From positions 153,000,365-153,064,364 of the forward strand of contig NC_080572.1 of NCBI RefSeq assembly GCF_030247185.1: a DNA stretch of 64,000 bases, given 5' to 3'. The DNA comes from Malaya genurostris. Taxonomy: Eukaryota > Arthropoda > Insecta > Diptera > Culicidae. Positions 1 to 9,489 of this stretch are shown in pieces. Within the stretch, counting starts at the first letter, position 1; each line of letters begins with the position of its first letter. The position numbers and the translations under genes are program-made. Below the pieces are notes generated by a model. It was not told where the DNA came from. It did no database searches and was given only the letters and a program-made list of their open reading frames with translations.

Positions 1-2
1 TC

Positions 3-182
3 CTGTTCTCAGACCTCAAGAGAATGCTCGCTGGTAAAAAATTTAGAAGCAATGAAGAGGTAATCGATGAAACTGAGGCCTATTTTGAGGCAAAGGACAA
101 ATCGTACTACAAAAATGGTATCGAAAAGTTGGAAGATCGCTATAATCGCTGTATCGCCTCTGATGGCAATTATGTTGAATAA
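3..182 (+). pseudogene. mariner transposase, C-terminal fragment
   Basis: The frame starting at base 3 reads LFSDLKRMLAGKKF, then SNEEVIDETEAYF, then KDKSYYKNGIEKLE, and ends at TAA 180-182. This is the conserved C-terminus of mariner-family transposases (a DD34D DDE enzyme that cuts and pastes at TA). Only about 59 codons are inside the window and the catalytic part lies to the left, so intactness cannot be judged. The segment has no stop or frameshift. It is followed about 30 bp later by a matching terminal inverted repeat, which supports a real mariner 3' end. Lineage (irritans-like by TIR style) is inference. Confidence 0.9.
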
Positions 183-210
183 TAAAAACAAAATGTGTGT
201 TTCTATTAAA

Positions 211-240
211 CGATACGAACTTTTCAGCCGACCTGTTAGG
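211..240 (+). repeat. mariner 3' terminal inverted repeat
   Basis: Read on the minus strand this gives CCTAACAGGTCGGCTGAAAA followed by GTTCG, the style of mariner TIRs (AGGT..GCTGAAAAGTTC). It sits just after the transposase stop codon and is followed by TA at 241-242, the expected target dinucleotide. The partner TIR is outside the window. Confidence 0.75.
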
Positions 241-429
241 TACGTGTATAATTATATGGTACATTGTATGATATACAATTTAATAGTTTGAAAAATTTGT
301 TTTAAAGTAAAAATTCGTGTTTGCCATAAAGTTGTAATTAATATTTGTATAATATGTGGTAATATTGTTGTATTTGATTACAATTTAACAATTTGATTTT
401 TGTTAACTGTATTAGTTTGCTTTTGTTTC

Positions 430-1135
430 TAGCTTTTCTATTATTGCATTTGAGTGGTCTATGTTTTTACTATATAGGGACCTTTGAAAATTTTCTCTAA
501 TTTTGTTCTATTGTGATTTTTTAGAATTACCTTATCATTTATTTGAATAGATTCGATTTATTTTATTGATCAGAGTTTTGTTTAGTTTTGATTTTGTCTA
601 TGAGTTTATTTACTTTCATCGCTACAGTTTTTGATTGGTATTTTAATTCTGAGTAGTATTCATCGTAATTGTATATCGGTTCTATGAATCCTTGTTTTTT
701 CAATTCGTTTGATTCTGATGCTGTTTTACCAAAAAACAATTCAAAAGGTGTGTATGGGAAGTCGGTGTGATGAGTCGTATTGTAGCAAAAAGCGTAGTAA
801 GCCAGCCAGTCATCCCAATCACTATGTGATTCGTTGACGAACTGTCTTATATACTCATTCAGACATCAATGACTTCTCTCTACACTTCCGATAGTTTGAG
901 GGTGATACGGTGTCGAAAATTTTAAGCTAAATTTGAGTAATTCGCTAATTTTCTGGAAGACTTCATTTTTATATTCGGTTCCCTGTTCTGTTCGTATAAT
1001 AGACGGAGTTCCGTAAACTAGAATGCTGTGTTCGACAAAAGCTATGGCTATTTTTTTTTGCTTGTTTGTCTGGAATTGGTTGTACTATGATATATTTAGA
1101 CAAGTCGCATTGAATTGCCAGCGCGTATCTTTTTC
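430..1135 (-). pseudogene. gypsy integrase core plus GPY/F tail
   Basis: Minus-strand translation gives an integrase core: QCDLSKYIIVQPIPDKQ with the first Asp, then IIRTEQGTEYKNEVFQK where the family has TDQG, then SLKFSTPYHPQTIGSVERSH with the catalytic Glu. The second catalytic Asp is therefore Glu (codon at 986-988), and a stop follows ERSH. Further on, about 548-460 in a shifted frame, NDKVILKNHNRTKLEKIFKG then PYIVKT is the GPY/F module that ends many gypsy integrases. The N-terminal HHCC zinc finger is missing: RNase H sequence runs directly into the core, so an internal deletion is likely. Clearly inactive. Confidence 0.85.
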
Positions 1136-1136
1136 C

Positions 1137-1510
1137 TCACTTTGATTTTGTAAATGGTCTTATTGTGTCCATAGCTATTGAAGAAAAGAATTTTTGTGGT
1201 GTTAGTGTTTGAATAAAATAACACAAATTCTGTTTTTGTAATTTTGAAGAAGGATTTTTCATCGAAAACAGATAAATCAATGGTCTGTTATCTGTTTTGA
1301 CAAGAAATTTTCTTCCATATAAATAAGATCTGAAGTATGTGATAGCCCAATGGATTGCTGTCAGCTCCTGTTCAATAGTCGATTTATTTGATTCGCCTTT
1401 GGTAAACGATCTACTTGCGTACGCTATCGGCAAATCAATGTTATCGTGCTTTTGGGCTAGAACTGCACCGCAGGCCACTTTAGAGGCATCTGTGATAACG
1501 ATGAAATGCT
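1137..1510 (-). pseudogene. gypsy RNase H domain fragment
   Basis: From 1510 downwards the minus strand reads HFIVITDASKVACGAVLAQ, then LPIAYASRSFTKGESN, then IEQELTAIHWAITYFRSYL and FLVKTDNRPLIYL. These are the RNase H signatures of Ty3/gypsy pol (TDAS, E of IEQEL, TDNRPL). The upstream part of the domain continues at 2930 after the retroposon insertion. The 3' end joins integrase core sequence directly, losing the tether and zinc finger. A longer open frame to 1592 is artificial: its first 27 codons belong to the inserted retroposon. Confidence 0.88.
1487..1510 (+). repeat. 24-bp target-site duplication, left copy (right copy 2906-2929)
   Basis: An exact 24-bp direct repeat flanks the insertion at 1511-2905. 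Both copies encode the same RNase H residues (HFIVITDA) on the minus strand, so this is duplicated target DNA, not part of the inserted element. Confidence 0.9.
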
Positions 1511-1786
1511 GGTCGTCAAATGGTGAGATAACTAAGTCTTCACAAGTTCCTATCTCATGCCTCCCCGTGTGTCTATGATGACATTTGGTCAATAGAACGG
1601 CGTCGACTGGGTGCTATCGCCTTCTGCGTTAGTAGCAGAATGAGAGGGTGCGAATTGACTCATAAGTTAAAGCCCATCCTAAAGTGCAATGTTTATCATA
1701 GTATATTACAACATATGATTCTGTTGTTTATTACATCATGTATTATTATTATTATTATTAATATTATTATTATTCTTATTATTATA

Positions 1787-1819
<33 letters not shown>

Positions 1820-1825
1820 TTTATA

Positions 1826-1898
<73 letters not shown>

Positions 1899-2905
1899 TT
1901 TCAACTAACTATCAAGGTCGCCACAAGGTGAGCTTGGTCCTCACTGGTTCCTGTTTTATGCCTACACGTGTGTCTGTGGTGACAATTGGTCGAGGGAATG
2001 CGTTGATGGCAGAATGAGAGGATGAGAAATGACATATAAATTCAAGTAATATAATATCATAGCATATCGCGATATATCATTTTATTCATTCTTTTAATTA
2101 TAATATATTTCATTTTACTATATTATATTGTTTTTTATTATTATTTTCATTATTATATTTATTGTTATTATTATTAATTTGTCATCAATAATAATAACAT
2201 ATATTATTTTTATAGATGTGTATATTATCATTGTTATTAGAAGAGAAATATTTTACTTCCTGCAGTATTGCGAAGATAGAAGAGTATAACTGACACTCTA
2301 CATTAACTGTTATTTTATATATTGTTTTATAATATATTATATTATATTGTATGACATTGTATTATATTATATTATATTATATTATATTATGTTATATTAT
2401 ATTATTTTGTAATCTATCATCTATCATCTTATGTTATATTAATGTCATTTCACTGTTTCATTGTATTTATCAATATAAAACATTTATCACGGGGACGTAA
2501 AGGGGAGGGAGCATCAGGGCATCGGACGAATTGATGACTGGACGAGGGATTGTGGATAGCCAGCCCAAGTCACTTGAAGGAAACTTGTTTCCTTCTGAAG
2601 GTTTGAAATGAGTCTGACGCGCCCTTCTCAAACAAACCATCAGGCGGGTTCAAGCATGTATAGCGATATGCTTCATTCATGCACTGGATATTATGGTTGG
2701 AAGAGAATCTTTTATTCCCGCGGAATACGAGTAAGTGACTCTACTTACATATCCGCCCAACCCTTTTTGTTCGCTTTTCGGTAACAGCTATAGTAAGAAG
2801 GTGAATGGATGAGTCATATCGGAGCTACTGTAAGTCTACCCGCATCCACTGGCAAGTCCTTGAACTGATGGTGGCTTCACTTCACATCACAACACATTCA
2901 CATCA
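1511..2905 (+). mobile_element. Noncoding retroposon, copy 1 (full length by comparison with copy 2)
   Basis: A 1395-bp insertion into gypsy RNase H, flanked by an exact 24-bp duplication. It begins GGTCGTCAAATGGTGAG and ends in a degenerate CACAT-rich tail (about 2876-2905). Copy 2 on the minus strand at 14655-12969 has the same 5' end and an (ACAT)n-type tail. Order of modules: a 5' block (1511-1737), an ATT microsatellite (1738-1898), a second partial copy of the 5' block (about 1908-2040), AT-rich DNA to 2460, and a GC-richer 3' block (2485-2870). No open frame of note. Variable long duplications and a simple-sequence 3' tail suggest target-primed reverse transcription by a LINE (inference). 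Confidence 0.75.
1738..1898 (+). repeat. ATT/TTA microsatellite inside retroposon copy 1
   Basis: Nearly pure (ATT)n with a few interruptions. The same position in copy 2 is also an (ATT/AAT)n tract (14337-14420), so it is an inherited, length-variable module. Confidence 0.95.
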
Positions 2906-2929
2906 CATCTGTGATAACGATGAAATGCT

Positions 2930-4110
2930 TGTTGAAGTCAGAGAATCTTAAATTTGTCGGTGTTAAAAGTCTATTTTAAAGTGTTTGGAAGGATTATTCG
3001 CATTCGGGCGACCAATCAAATTTTGTATTTTTTCTAAGTAGTTTGTTTAATGGATTATTTTCGCAAAATTTTCTATGAAGCGACGATAGTAGTTATGTTA
3101 CCAATGCTACGAATCGTCTGACTTCATCTGCATTAATCGGGGTAGGATAATTTTTTATTGCCGAAAATTTGGATGGATCTGGTAAATTACCTTTTTCCGA
3201 AATGTGATGACCCAAATATGTGACGTCACTTTCGAAAAAATAACATTTTGTTGGGTTTAATTTTAAATTATAGTTCCTGAGTTGCTGAAAAACAATTTCT
3301 AATTTTTTTCATGGTGATGAAATGTCCATAGAAGAATAATGTCATCAATGTATAGAAACGCACACTCTGGTGATAATCCACTTGGGGCGATTGTCATCAT
3401 ACGTTGGAAACTATTGGGTGAAATATTTAATTCAAAAGGTAGTCTATTGAATTCAAAATAGCCTGTTGAACTCGAGAATGCTGTGTATTTTTTGAGTTTT
3501 CTTGTAATTCAATGTGATGAAAACCTGACATCAGGTCGAGGATCGTAAAATACTTTGCTCGGTCTAAATTATCTAGTATCAATTTTTGGTAATGGAAATT
3601 TATCTGCAATAATCTTTTCTGTTCAATTGGCGAAAATCAATGACAAATCGCTATTTTTTGTCGTCAGTAATTGATTTTTTCGGTACTAGTAAAAGGGGAG
3701 AGTTGTACGGGGATACTGAAGGCTGTATAATACCTTCATCAAGCATTTTACCAATTTGTTTATTTATTTCTCCTTTGTGGATTCCGGGTGTTCGAGAATT
3801 TTTTATGTATACTGGTGATTTATTTTCTAGATTGATTACCTGTTTGTAGAAATTGTTTGCAATTAACGGATCGTCCTTGAGTGCTAAAACGTCGTTATAT
3901 CTATTGCATAGGTCTACCAATTAATCTTGATCTGGTATATTTTAATATTAATCTGATCTTGCAAATGTAGTATTCGTTGCTTAATTTTTTGTGTAAAATT
4001 TTTATTTTCGTTTCCGGCTGCTTCGTCTACAATTAGTGGTTTGTTACAAACATCAAATTTTAAAATTACAAAATTTGTATAATTTCTTTCGCAATTGAAT
4101 ATTTTCATTG
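2930..4110 (-). pseudogene. gypsy protease/reverse transcriptase region
   Basis: Minus strand, in order: about 4080-4020 FVILKFDVCNKPLIVDEAAG (protease-like position but the DTG triad is not intact); 3920-3651 with NSPVYIKN-type leader, INKQIGKMLDEGIIQPS and PYNSPLLLVPKKS (RT fingers); 3609-3427 with ILDNLDRAKYFTILDLMSGF and HHIELQE (RT palm, catalytic Asp of LDL); about 3390-3330 CAFLYIDDII (the YIDD box, retained). Downstream WSPECE and QTL motifs near 3000 lead to the RNase H. At least two frameshifts and several stops break it. This is standard gypsy pol order. Confidence 0.88.
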
Positions 4111-4351
4111 CTGGGTTGCTTGGTTCATTAACCGAGCTTGAATGTGACCTACATTCTGGTTCACATCTGTTCTCATGTTCTGATTTGTCTTGTTTGTCCC
4201 ATTTGCACTTCGTTGCTGGTCAACGTCTTGGGGACCAGACGTCAGCTCTGGTGTGTTTTCTGCAAACATCACAATTCTTTTTGGTTGTGCCCTCGCCGCT
4301 ATTTCTTTGCTGTGTGTTTGTTTTGTTTGTCTGCATTCTTGCGAACAATAC
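4110..4351 (-). pseudogene. gypsy gag C-terminal / nucleocapsid-like region
   Basis: Minus-strand frames here contain Cys-rich and Gln/Asn-rich stretches (for example KYCSQECRQTKQTHS near 4351 and NCDVCRKHTRAD near 4270) between gag and protease positions. The Cys/His spacing does not form a clean CCHC knuckle and the reading frame shifts. Assignment rests mainly on position between gag (7790-7000) and RT once HINE-a is removed. Confidence 0.5.
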
Positions 4352-4831
4352 TTTTGTCGTGAATACGACTTACTTTACTATGGGGCGCCTTTTCAAAATT
4401 TACCCTCTGAGAGAGTGATAAGTTTTTGATCGTGAATATCTCATGTTATATCTAATGAATCAACATAATTCTTGCTACACGCCATCGGAAATATGATCAC
4501 AATTTTATAATAAAATTTTTAGTTCTGTGACATATTCTCAAATAGTTCAAAATTAAACTTTTCTGAAATGTTTGGTATAAACGAGTATCAAAGAGGATAA
4601 TTCATAAGGCGCGTTTGCCTTTCTCGTATTTTGAAAGCTCATAGCTCAGTGATCTGTAGAAGGATTTATATAATCTAACTACCAATAGAATCGAAAAATT
4701 TTAACTTGAACCTGTATTGCAACAACATTGAAGTTTTTCAATAGTACACTATTGAAAAACCTGTTTGATTTAACCCATGAAAGCGCCAGCCAATCAGAAC
4801 GCGAGATGTCTGAATCTATACAAGAGCATTC

Positions 4832-4840
4832 ATATAAAAG
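4832..4840 (+). promoter_or_regulatory. TATA box of captured histone-type promoter
   Basis: ATATAAAAG lies about 130 bp upstream of the H2B-like ATG at 4967. The same block is conserved in HINE-d (near 38380). Whether it still drives transcription is unknown. Confidence 0.45.
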
Positions 4841-4966
4841 TTGAGTGGTTCATTTTTCCTACCATTTGCTGAGCAACTGTTCCCGAAACAAGACACACGA
4901 GAGCAACATCGAGGACCTGTCGTCTCACTGTTTCCCGATCTGAATGTACGAGACACCGTCAGCACA

Positions 4967-5023
4967 ATGACACCGAAAATCGGTAGAAAGGCAGCCAAAA
5001 AGTCCAGCAAGGCCCATTGCTGA
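4967..5023 (+). pseudogene. H2B: Histone H2B-like N-terminus (truncated)
   Basis: ATG at 4967 opens MTPKIGRKAAKKSSKAHC and stops at TGA 5021-5023. Insect H2B starts with a Pro-Lys then GKAAKKxxKAQ pattern, so this is a match to the first 18 or so residues only. The histone fold is absent. The homologous piece in HINE-d (38515-38634) lacks the stop but runs into unrelated sequence. Capture from a histone cluster followed by decay is the simplest reading. The match is short and basic, hence moderate confidence, but it sits in the same element as H2A and the related start at 39427 is closer to H2B (MAPKTGRK). Confidence 0.55.
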
Positions 5024-5266
5024 AACAAGACACACACGAGAACCATATCAGATCTCAATATTTCCTACCAAAAGATTCATCAAGATGGAAGCTAAATTAA
5101 TTTGCACCGTCACTAACACATTCAATTACGAACGGCAATGCGAAAGCGAAAGTGATGATTTTGAACACATCTTTATACTAGTATACAAATATGCCGTGCG
5201 AAACAGAGTTGAACAAATTGAACAAATGAAAGAGATGAACAAATGTTTCCACTTGATTTGCGCATT

Positions 5267-5659
5267 CTACTTTCCAGGCGTATCAGAACTGGCTAAACTT
5301 AAAGCAATCCTAAATATTTCTTTATCACAGTGATATGGTCGTCCTGAAAAGGACGGGGTTTTCAACTCCTCATCGTTACGGATGGCCAGCTGCAGATGGC
5401 GAGGGATGATTTTCGTTTTCTTGTTATGACGGGCAGCATTACCGGTCAATTCCAACACTTCGGCAGCCAAGTACTCCATCACTGCCGCCAGATAGACCGA
5501 TGCACCGGCACCGGCACCGACACGCTCTGCGTAGTTTCCCTTCCGGAGCAGACAATGGATTTTGCCAATTGGGATCTGCAGACCAGCACGGTTCGAGCGG
5601 GACTTTGCCTTGCCATTACCTCTTCCTCCTGTGTGCGTGTTTCGGCGTAAAAATTCCAC
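5267..5659 (-). pseudogene. H2A: Histone H2A-like captured gene, C-terminus replaced
   Basis: The minus-strand frame opens at ATG 5659. From about residue 12 it matches histone H2[13 protein letters not shown], then [15 protein letters not shown], then [38 protein letters not shown] and IRNDEEL (to about 5363). These cover the N-tail and the histone fold through alpha-3. Differences from a working H2A: an unrelated N-terminal leader, extra residues after GAGA, FPVGRIHR changed to IPIGKIHC, and the docking domain after RNDEEL replaced by unrelated sequence to the stop. No frameshift in 130 codons, so the capture is younger than the rest of the element or was partly constrained. It probably cannot form a normal nucleosome. 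Confidence 0.85.
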
Positions 5660-5830
5660 AAAATGCTGTTAACAGCTCGACAGCCAATTCAGTATTACTG
5701 GCTGCTGCTATACTAACTCTCTCTTTTATATCGTTTCACTGTTTCTCGTTCTGCCTACAGAAAAGGAATTCTAACAATGGGGACGTCCCTACACCGTTAC
5801 CAGTAGCAGGTATAAAATGAAATGTGATGT
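5660..5830. promoter_or_regulatory. Captured divergent H2A/H2B-type promoter region
   Basis: Upstream of the H2A-like frame a minus-strand TATAAAAG is at 5722-5730 and a plus-strand TATAAAA at 5811-5817, back to back about 90 bp apart. Insect H2A and H2B are normally transcribed divergently from such a shared region. In HINE-d the equivalent region (39190-39430) still has an H2B-like ATG on the plus side; here that side is lost. Confidence 0.6.
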
Positions 5831-6022
5831 GAGAAATAACGTCAATTTCTAGATTTAAAAATTAAAACTGACATAAATTCTGCATCTAGAACTAGAACAC
5901 CCCTGAACATGCCCTTATACTAGTATGGGGTCGTGTGAAAATATGCCATGCGATACAGGTTTGCCATATATACAGGTTAATTTGTATTTTATTTATACAT
6001 ACATATATGTACAGATTAATCT

Positions 6023-6595
<573 letters not shown>

Positions 6596-6999
6596 AAATG
6601 ACTTGCATACCGAAGATCGTCGATACATTTCAGACCAGGCCATTGCAATTGTTTCGTACTGAAATTTCGAGAAGAATCAGATATTTTCGAATTTCATAGC
6701 TTCAATAAAAATAAACTACAAATTTGTCGTACCTAGCCTCCTATATTGGGAAATTAAAAAGGAAGTGTTTCAAGTTTGGAATATATAGCTGTAGAATAGT
6801 AGCTGTTTAATGTAACTAATCTGTACTTTAATATAGGTGCATCGCTTCAAACTCTATTAGTGAAAAAGGGGAAAGCTTGCATAATTCATACAATCAATCA
6901 ACTAATTGATATTCGGAAAAGTGATGGAAGCGTGCCAGTTATTTCGTATTCATGACATCCAGTTATGTCTGACATCACCCACCCGCCTTTTTCTTCGCA

Positions 7000-7790
7000 G
7001 GCCGGATTCACTTCCAGCACTTTATTTATTGCGGAAGCTAGGTCCGTGAATGTTCCTGCTCGTGTAATAAAAGACATTTTTTCATTTCAATTCTTAGGCA
7101 CTCGACCTGTGCTTAATTGCTTCATGGGTAACCATTTCTTTGGCTCCTTCGGCACGAATTTTTTTTAACTAAATATGCAGCTTCTAGCTGCGTAGCGAGA
7201 GTTTCGATTTCGTTTGTAAATGAAATTATGTCAGACTTTTGTTGGCCTAATTTTAGTTTAGATTGCTCTGCTCCTATGGAGGCAGTGCAATTGTTTTTAA
7301 TTTGTCCACTATGGACTCGCCGTTTTCAGGTTTTGCGGCAAATGCGTTTCGCGCTTAGCGTCTAAGTTTTAGTAGAATGATGTTGCTAACTAAGTGTTTA
7401 TTATCGTTTGTCACCATTGTCTTAATAATATCCAGTGCATCGATGCCACTGGTCAGGTTTATTGGATTTCCATCAAACTCCAGCATTAAAGCTGCCACAT
7501 TTTTTACAGTATTTTCTAGATTAGTCATTTTGGTTTTGGCTTCACGGCTTAGTTTGATTAATTTCTTTGTTGCCTGTTTGAATTTAGGTAGTAGCGGTGG
7601 TTTAGCATAGACTATTAAAGTGAAATTTTTTCCGGAAAGCAATTTTGCTTCTTGGTTGATTAAATTGAAATAGTCTGTGTTTAGATTGTCTTCTAGCTCA
7701 GCAAGTTTTTCGTAGATACGGTTCTGCGTGAATTGTGCTTCGTTTCTTCTTATTTGTAGAGTTTGAGTCGAATCGAGTATGTATTGTTAA
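7000..7790 (-). pseudogene. gypsy gag-like fragment
   Basis: Minus strand from about 7760: LQIRRNEAQFTQNRIYEKLA, then ELEDNLNTDYFNLINQEAK, and an open stretch 7642-7355 that is Lys-rich and helical with no cysteine. Near 7075-7000 another frame reads MSFITRAGTFTDLASAINK, a pattern seen in insect gypsy Gag. Frameshifts separate the blocks. Gag assignment is by position and style; no domain is diagnostic by eye. Confidence 0.55.
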
Positions 7791-7854
7791 CTATTCATCG
7801 ATCTTTTCCATTTAATATAATTCATAATTTCTAATTGCTAGATTGTTTTAATTA

Positions 7855-8067
7855 TTAAAATTTGTCTAGATGCCGATAATCGTGTTTTTCCGGTTGGTAT
7901 TCCTCCGGTTGGTGTGGAAATATTGTTACTGCGAATTCAATATCGTTTTCTGCTTCTAAAAATTCTTTTTTTTTTGTGCGCGTAATTTTCCTTGCTTGTT
8001 ATTCAACTTCCCTGAAGTATTCTACCGCTTCATTGATTTCTTCGTCTAATTTTTTATTGTACGGCAT
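7855..8067 (-). pseudogene. Small Glu/Lys-rich frame upstream of gag
   Basis: ATG at 8067 opens MPYNKKLDEEINEAVEYFRE and runs 71 codons to TAA at 7855 with one in-frame TAA after the first 22. Acidic and Lys-rich, no recognised family. It lies just upstream of gag in the same element. It could be the gag N-terminus or a separate small ORF. Confidence 0.35.
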
Positions 8068-8177
8068 TTTTGCATTTTACCAAAACAAGATTTTAAGATG
8101 TATAAAATGTTTTAAACAAAAAAAATTTTTTTTCATATAATATAAGAATAAATTTATTAACATAGTGTTACTTATCA

Positions 8178-8375
8178 TTAGACCGTTGCGATTATCCATT
8201 TGTTCGCTCGCTCTGCTGCTCGTTCAGTAACTATCCTGTTCAGCTTGTAGACAGCTTTGCCTAAGATATAGGCTCCTGCGGTAGCTGCCAAAATTACTGC
8301 CGCCCAAGTTTAAGCATCGTTTCCTACGTATAGGATATTCGTCGCTGCCGACTCCTTCGATGAAAACCATCCCAT
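8178..8375 (-). pseudogene. Small membrane-anchor-like frame at the gypsy 5' end
   Basis: ATG at 8375 opens MGWFSSKESAATNILYVGND, then a stop, then TWAAVILAATAGAYILGKAV (a plausible membrane segment), ending at TAA 8178. The start MGxxxS fits the N-myristoylation pattern of a membrane-targeted protein. The element end is cut by HINE-b only five bases upstream. Function unknown; myristoylation is inference from the motif. Confidence 0.35.
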
Positions 8376-8379
8376 GATG

Positions 8380-9390
8380 TTTTGTCGTGAATACGACTTA
8401 CTTTTCTTTTGGGTGCCTTTTCAAAATTTACGCTGTACAAGAATGGACAGAACTTTATCGCGATGTACTTGACCCAACAACATAATTTTATCTACAAGGT
8501 ATCGGAAATATGATCAGAAATTTGTCATTAAATTTTCAACAGAGTAAGATAACCATAAATAACCGAAAAGCAAAAATTTCTAAAACTTTTGGAAATAATG
8601 AGGAAAATTCATCACGCTTGCTTGTCTTTGTCGCACCCGGACGACGGTTTTGTGGTAGTAAAACACAGATCAGCTCCGATTATCTACTAAACGAATATAA
8701 AAGGATTGAAAATCGTTCGTTTCTTCTACTTCAGATGGAACTGGATGTCGAGGTGAGGTTCTCCCACCAACAACAGTAAGAACAAACCAGGTATAAAGCT
8801 TGAAACGCTTAGACCGTGCTTTCATTTGGACTTCGACCGTTGGGCGCAGCAGTTGCCAATAATGAATGCAGACTTTTTGCGTGGTACAAAACCTCAAACG
8901 CACAGGTCGCAAAGCCAGTTTTCCTTCAAAGAAGATCGATTGCATAATCCTGCTGCTGGTCGTTTGCATTATAGTAAAATACAACGGAAAATGGACAACA
9001 ATAGGGAACATTATGCAAAATCAGCCATTCTAATGGCTCCAAATGTTATCTAAAGAGCTATAAAAATTGCTTCTTATCAAATCGGAAATTAAAACCATCA
9101 GTGTAGTGCAAATCTAGGATAATTTGATTAGATTTGTGCAATTTTTGCAGTGCAAAATACGCAACAGAGTTGAAAATGGTTTTTTTTAATTGCATGTCAG
9201 AAGGTTTATTGTAACTAATCTGTGCTTTAGTTAAGGTGTATCATTTCAAATTCCAGTATTGAAAATAGGGGAAAGTTTGCACAATTCACACAATCGATCA
9301 ACTAAATGATATTAGGAAGTATAAATAAAGAGTGCCAGTTTTATTCGTATTCATCACGTCCAGTTAAATCTTTGACACTACAAACCCTTA
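8380..9390 (+). mobile_element. HINE-b: shorter family member with a different captured cargo
   Basis: Left subterminal repeat GTCGTGAATACGA at 8384-8396; right copy TCGTATTCATCAC at about 9345-9357; the 3' hairpin region is decayed, so the right end is approximate. The 3' module from about 9190 matches HINE-a and -d (start 'gtaactaatctgtgctttag'). The cargo has TATAAAAGG at 8697-8705 and a block (about 8830-9110) shared with HINE-c and partly HINE-e. I could not identify the cargo; no long conserved frame survives. Confidence 0.7.
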
Positions 9391-9489
9391 CTTTGTTTGT
9401 ATTTCGGTGTTTAACACTGTTCATTTTTCACGATATATCCAGTGTAAGCGATTCACTAACGTGAGTTAGTTTAACACTGCTTGTGGAAA

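Noticed and set aside
3..182. Active mariner
   Set aside because: Only the C-terminus is in the window, so activity cannot be judged.
4800..5830. A functional host histone cluster
   Set aside because: The pieces are truncated, lie between mobile-element ends, recur in a second element copy with the same missing C-terminus, and no complete H3, H4, H1 or H2B frame or histone 3' stem-loop was found.
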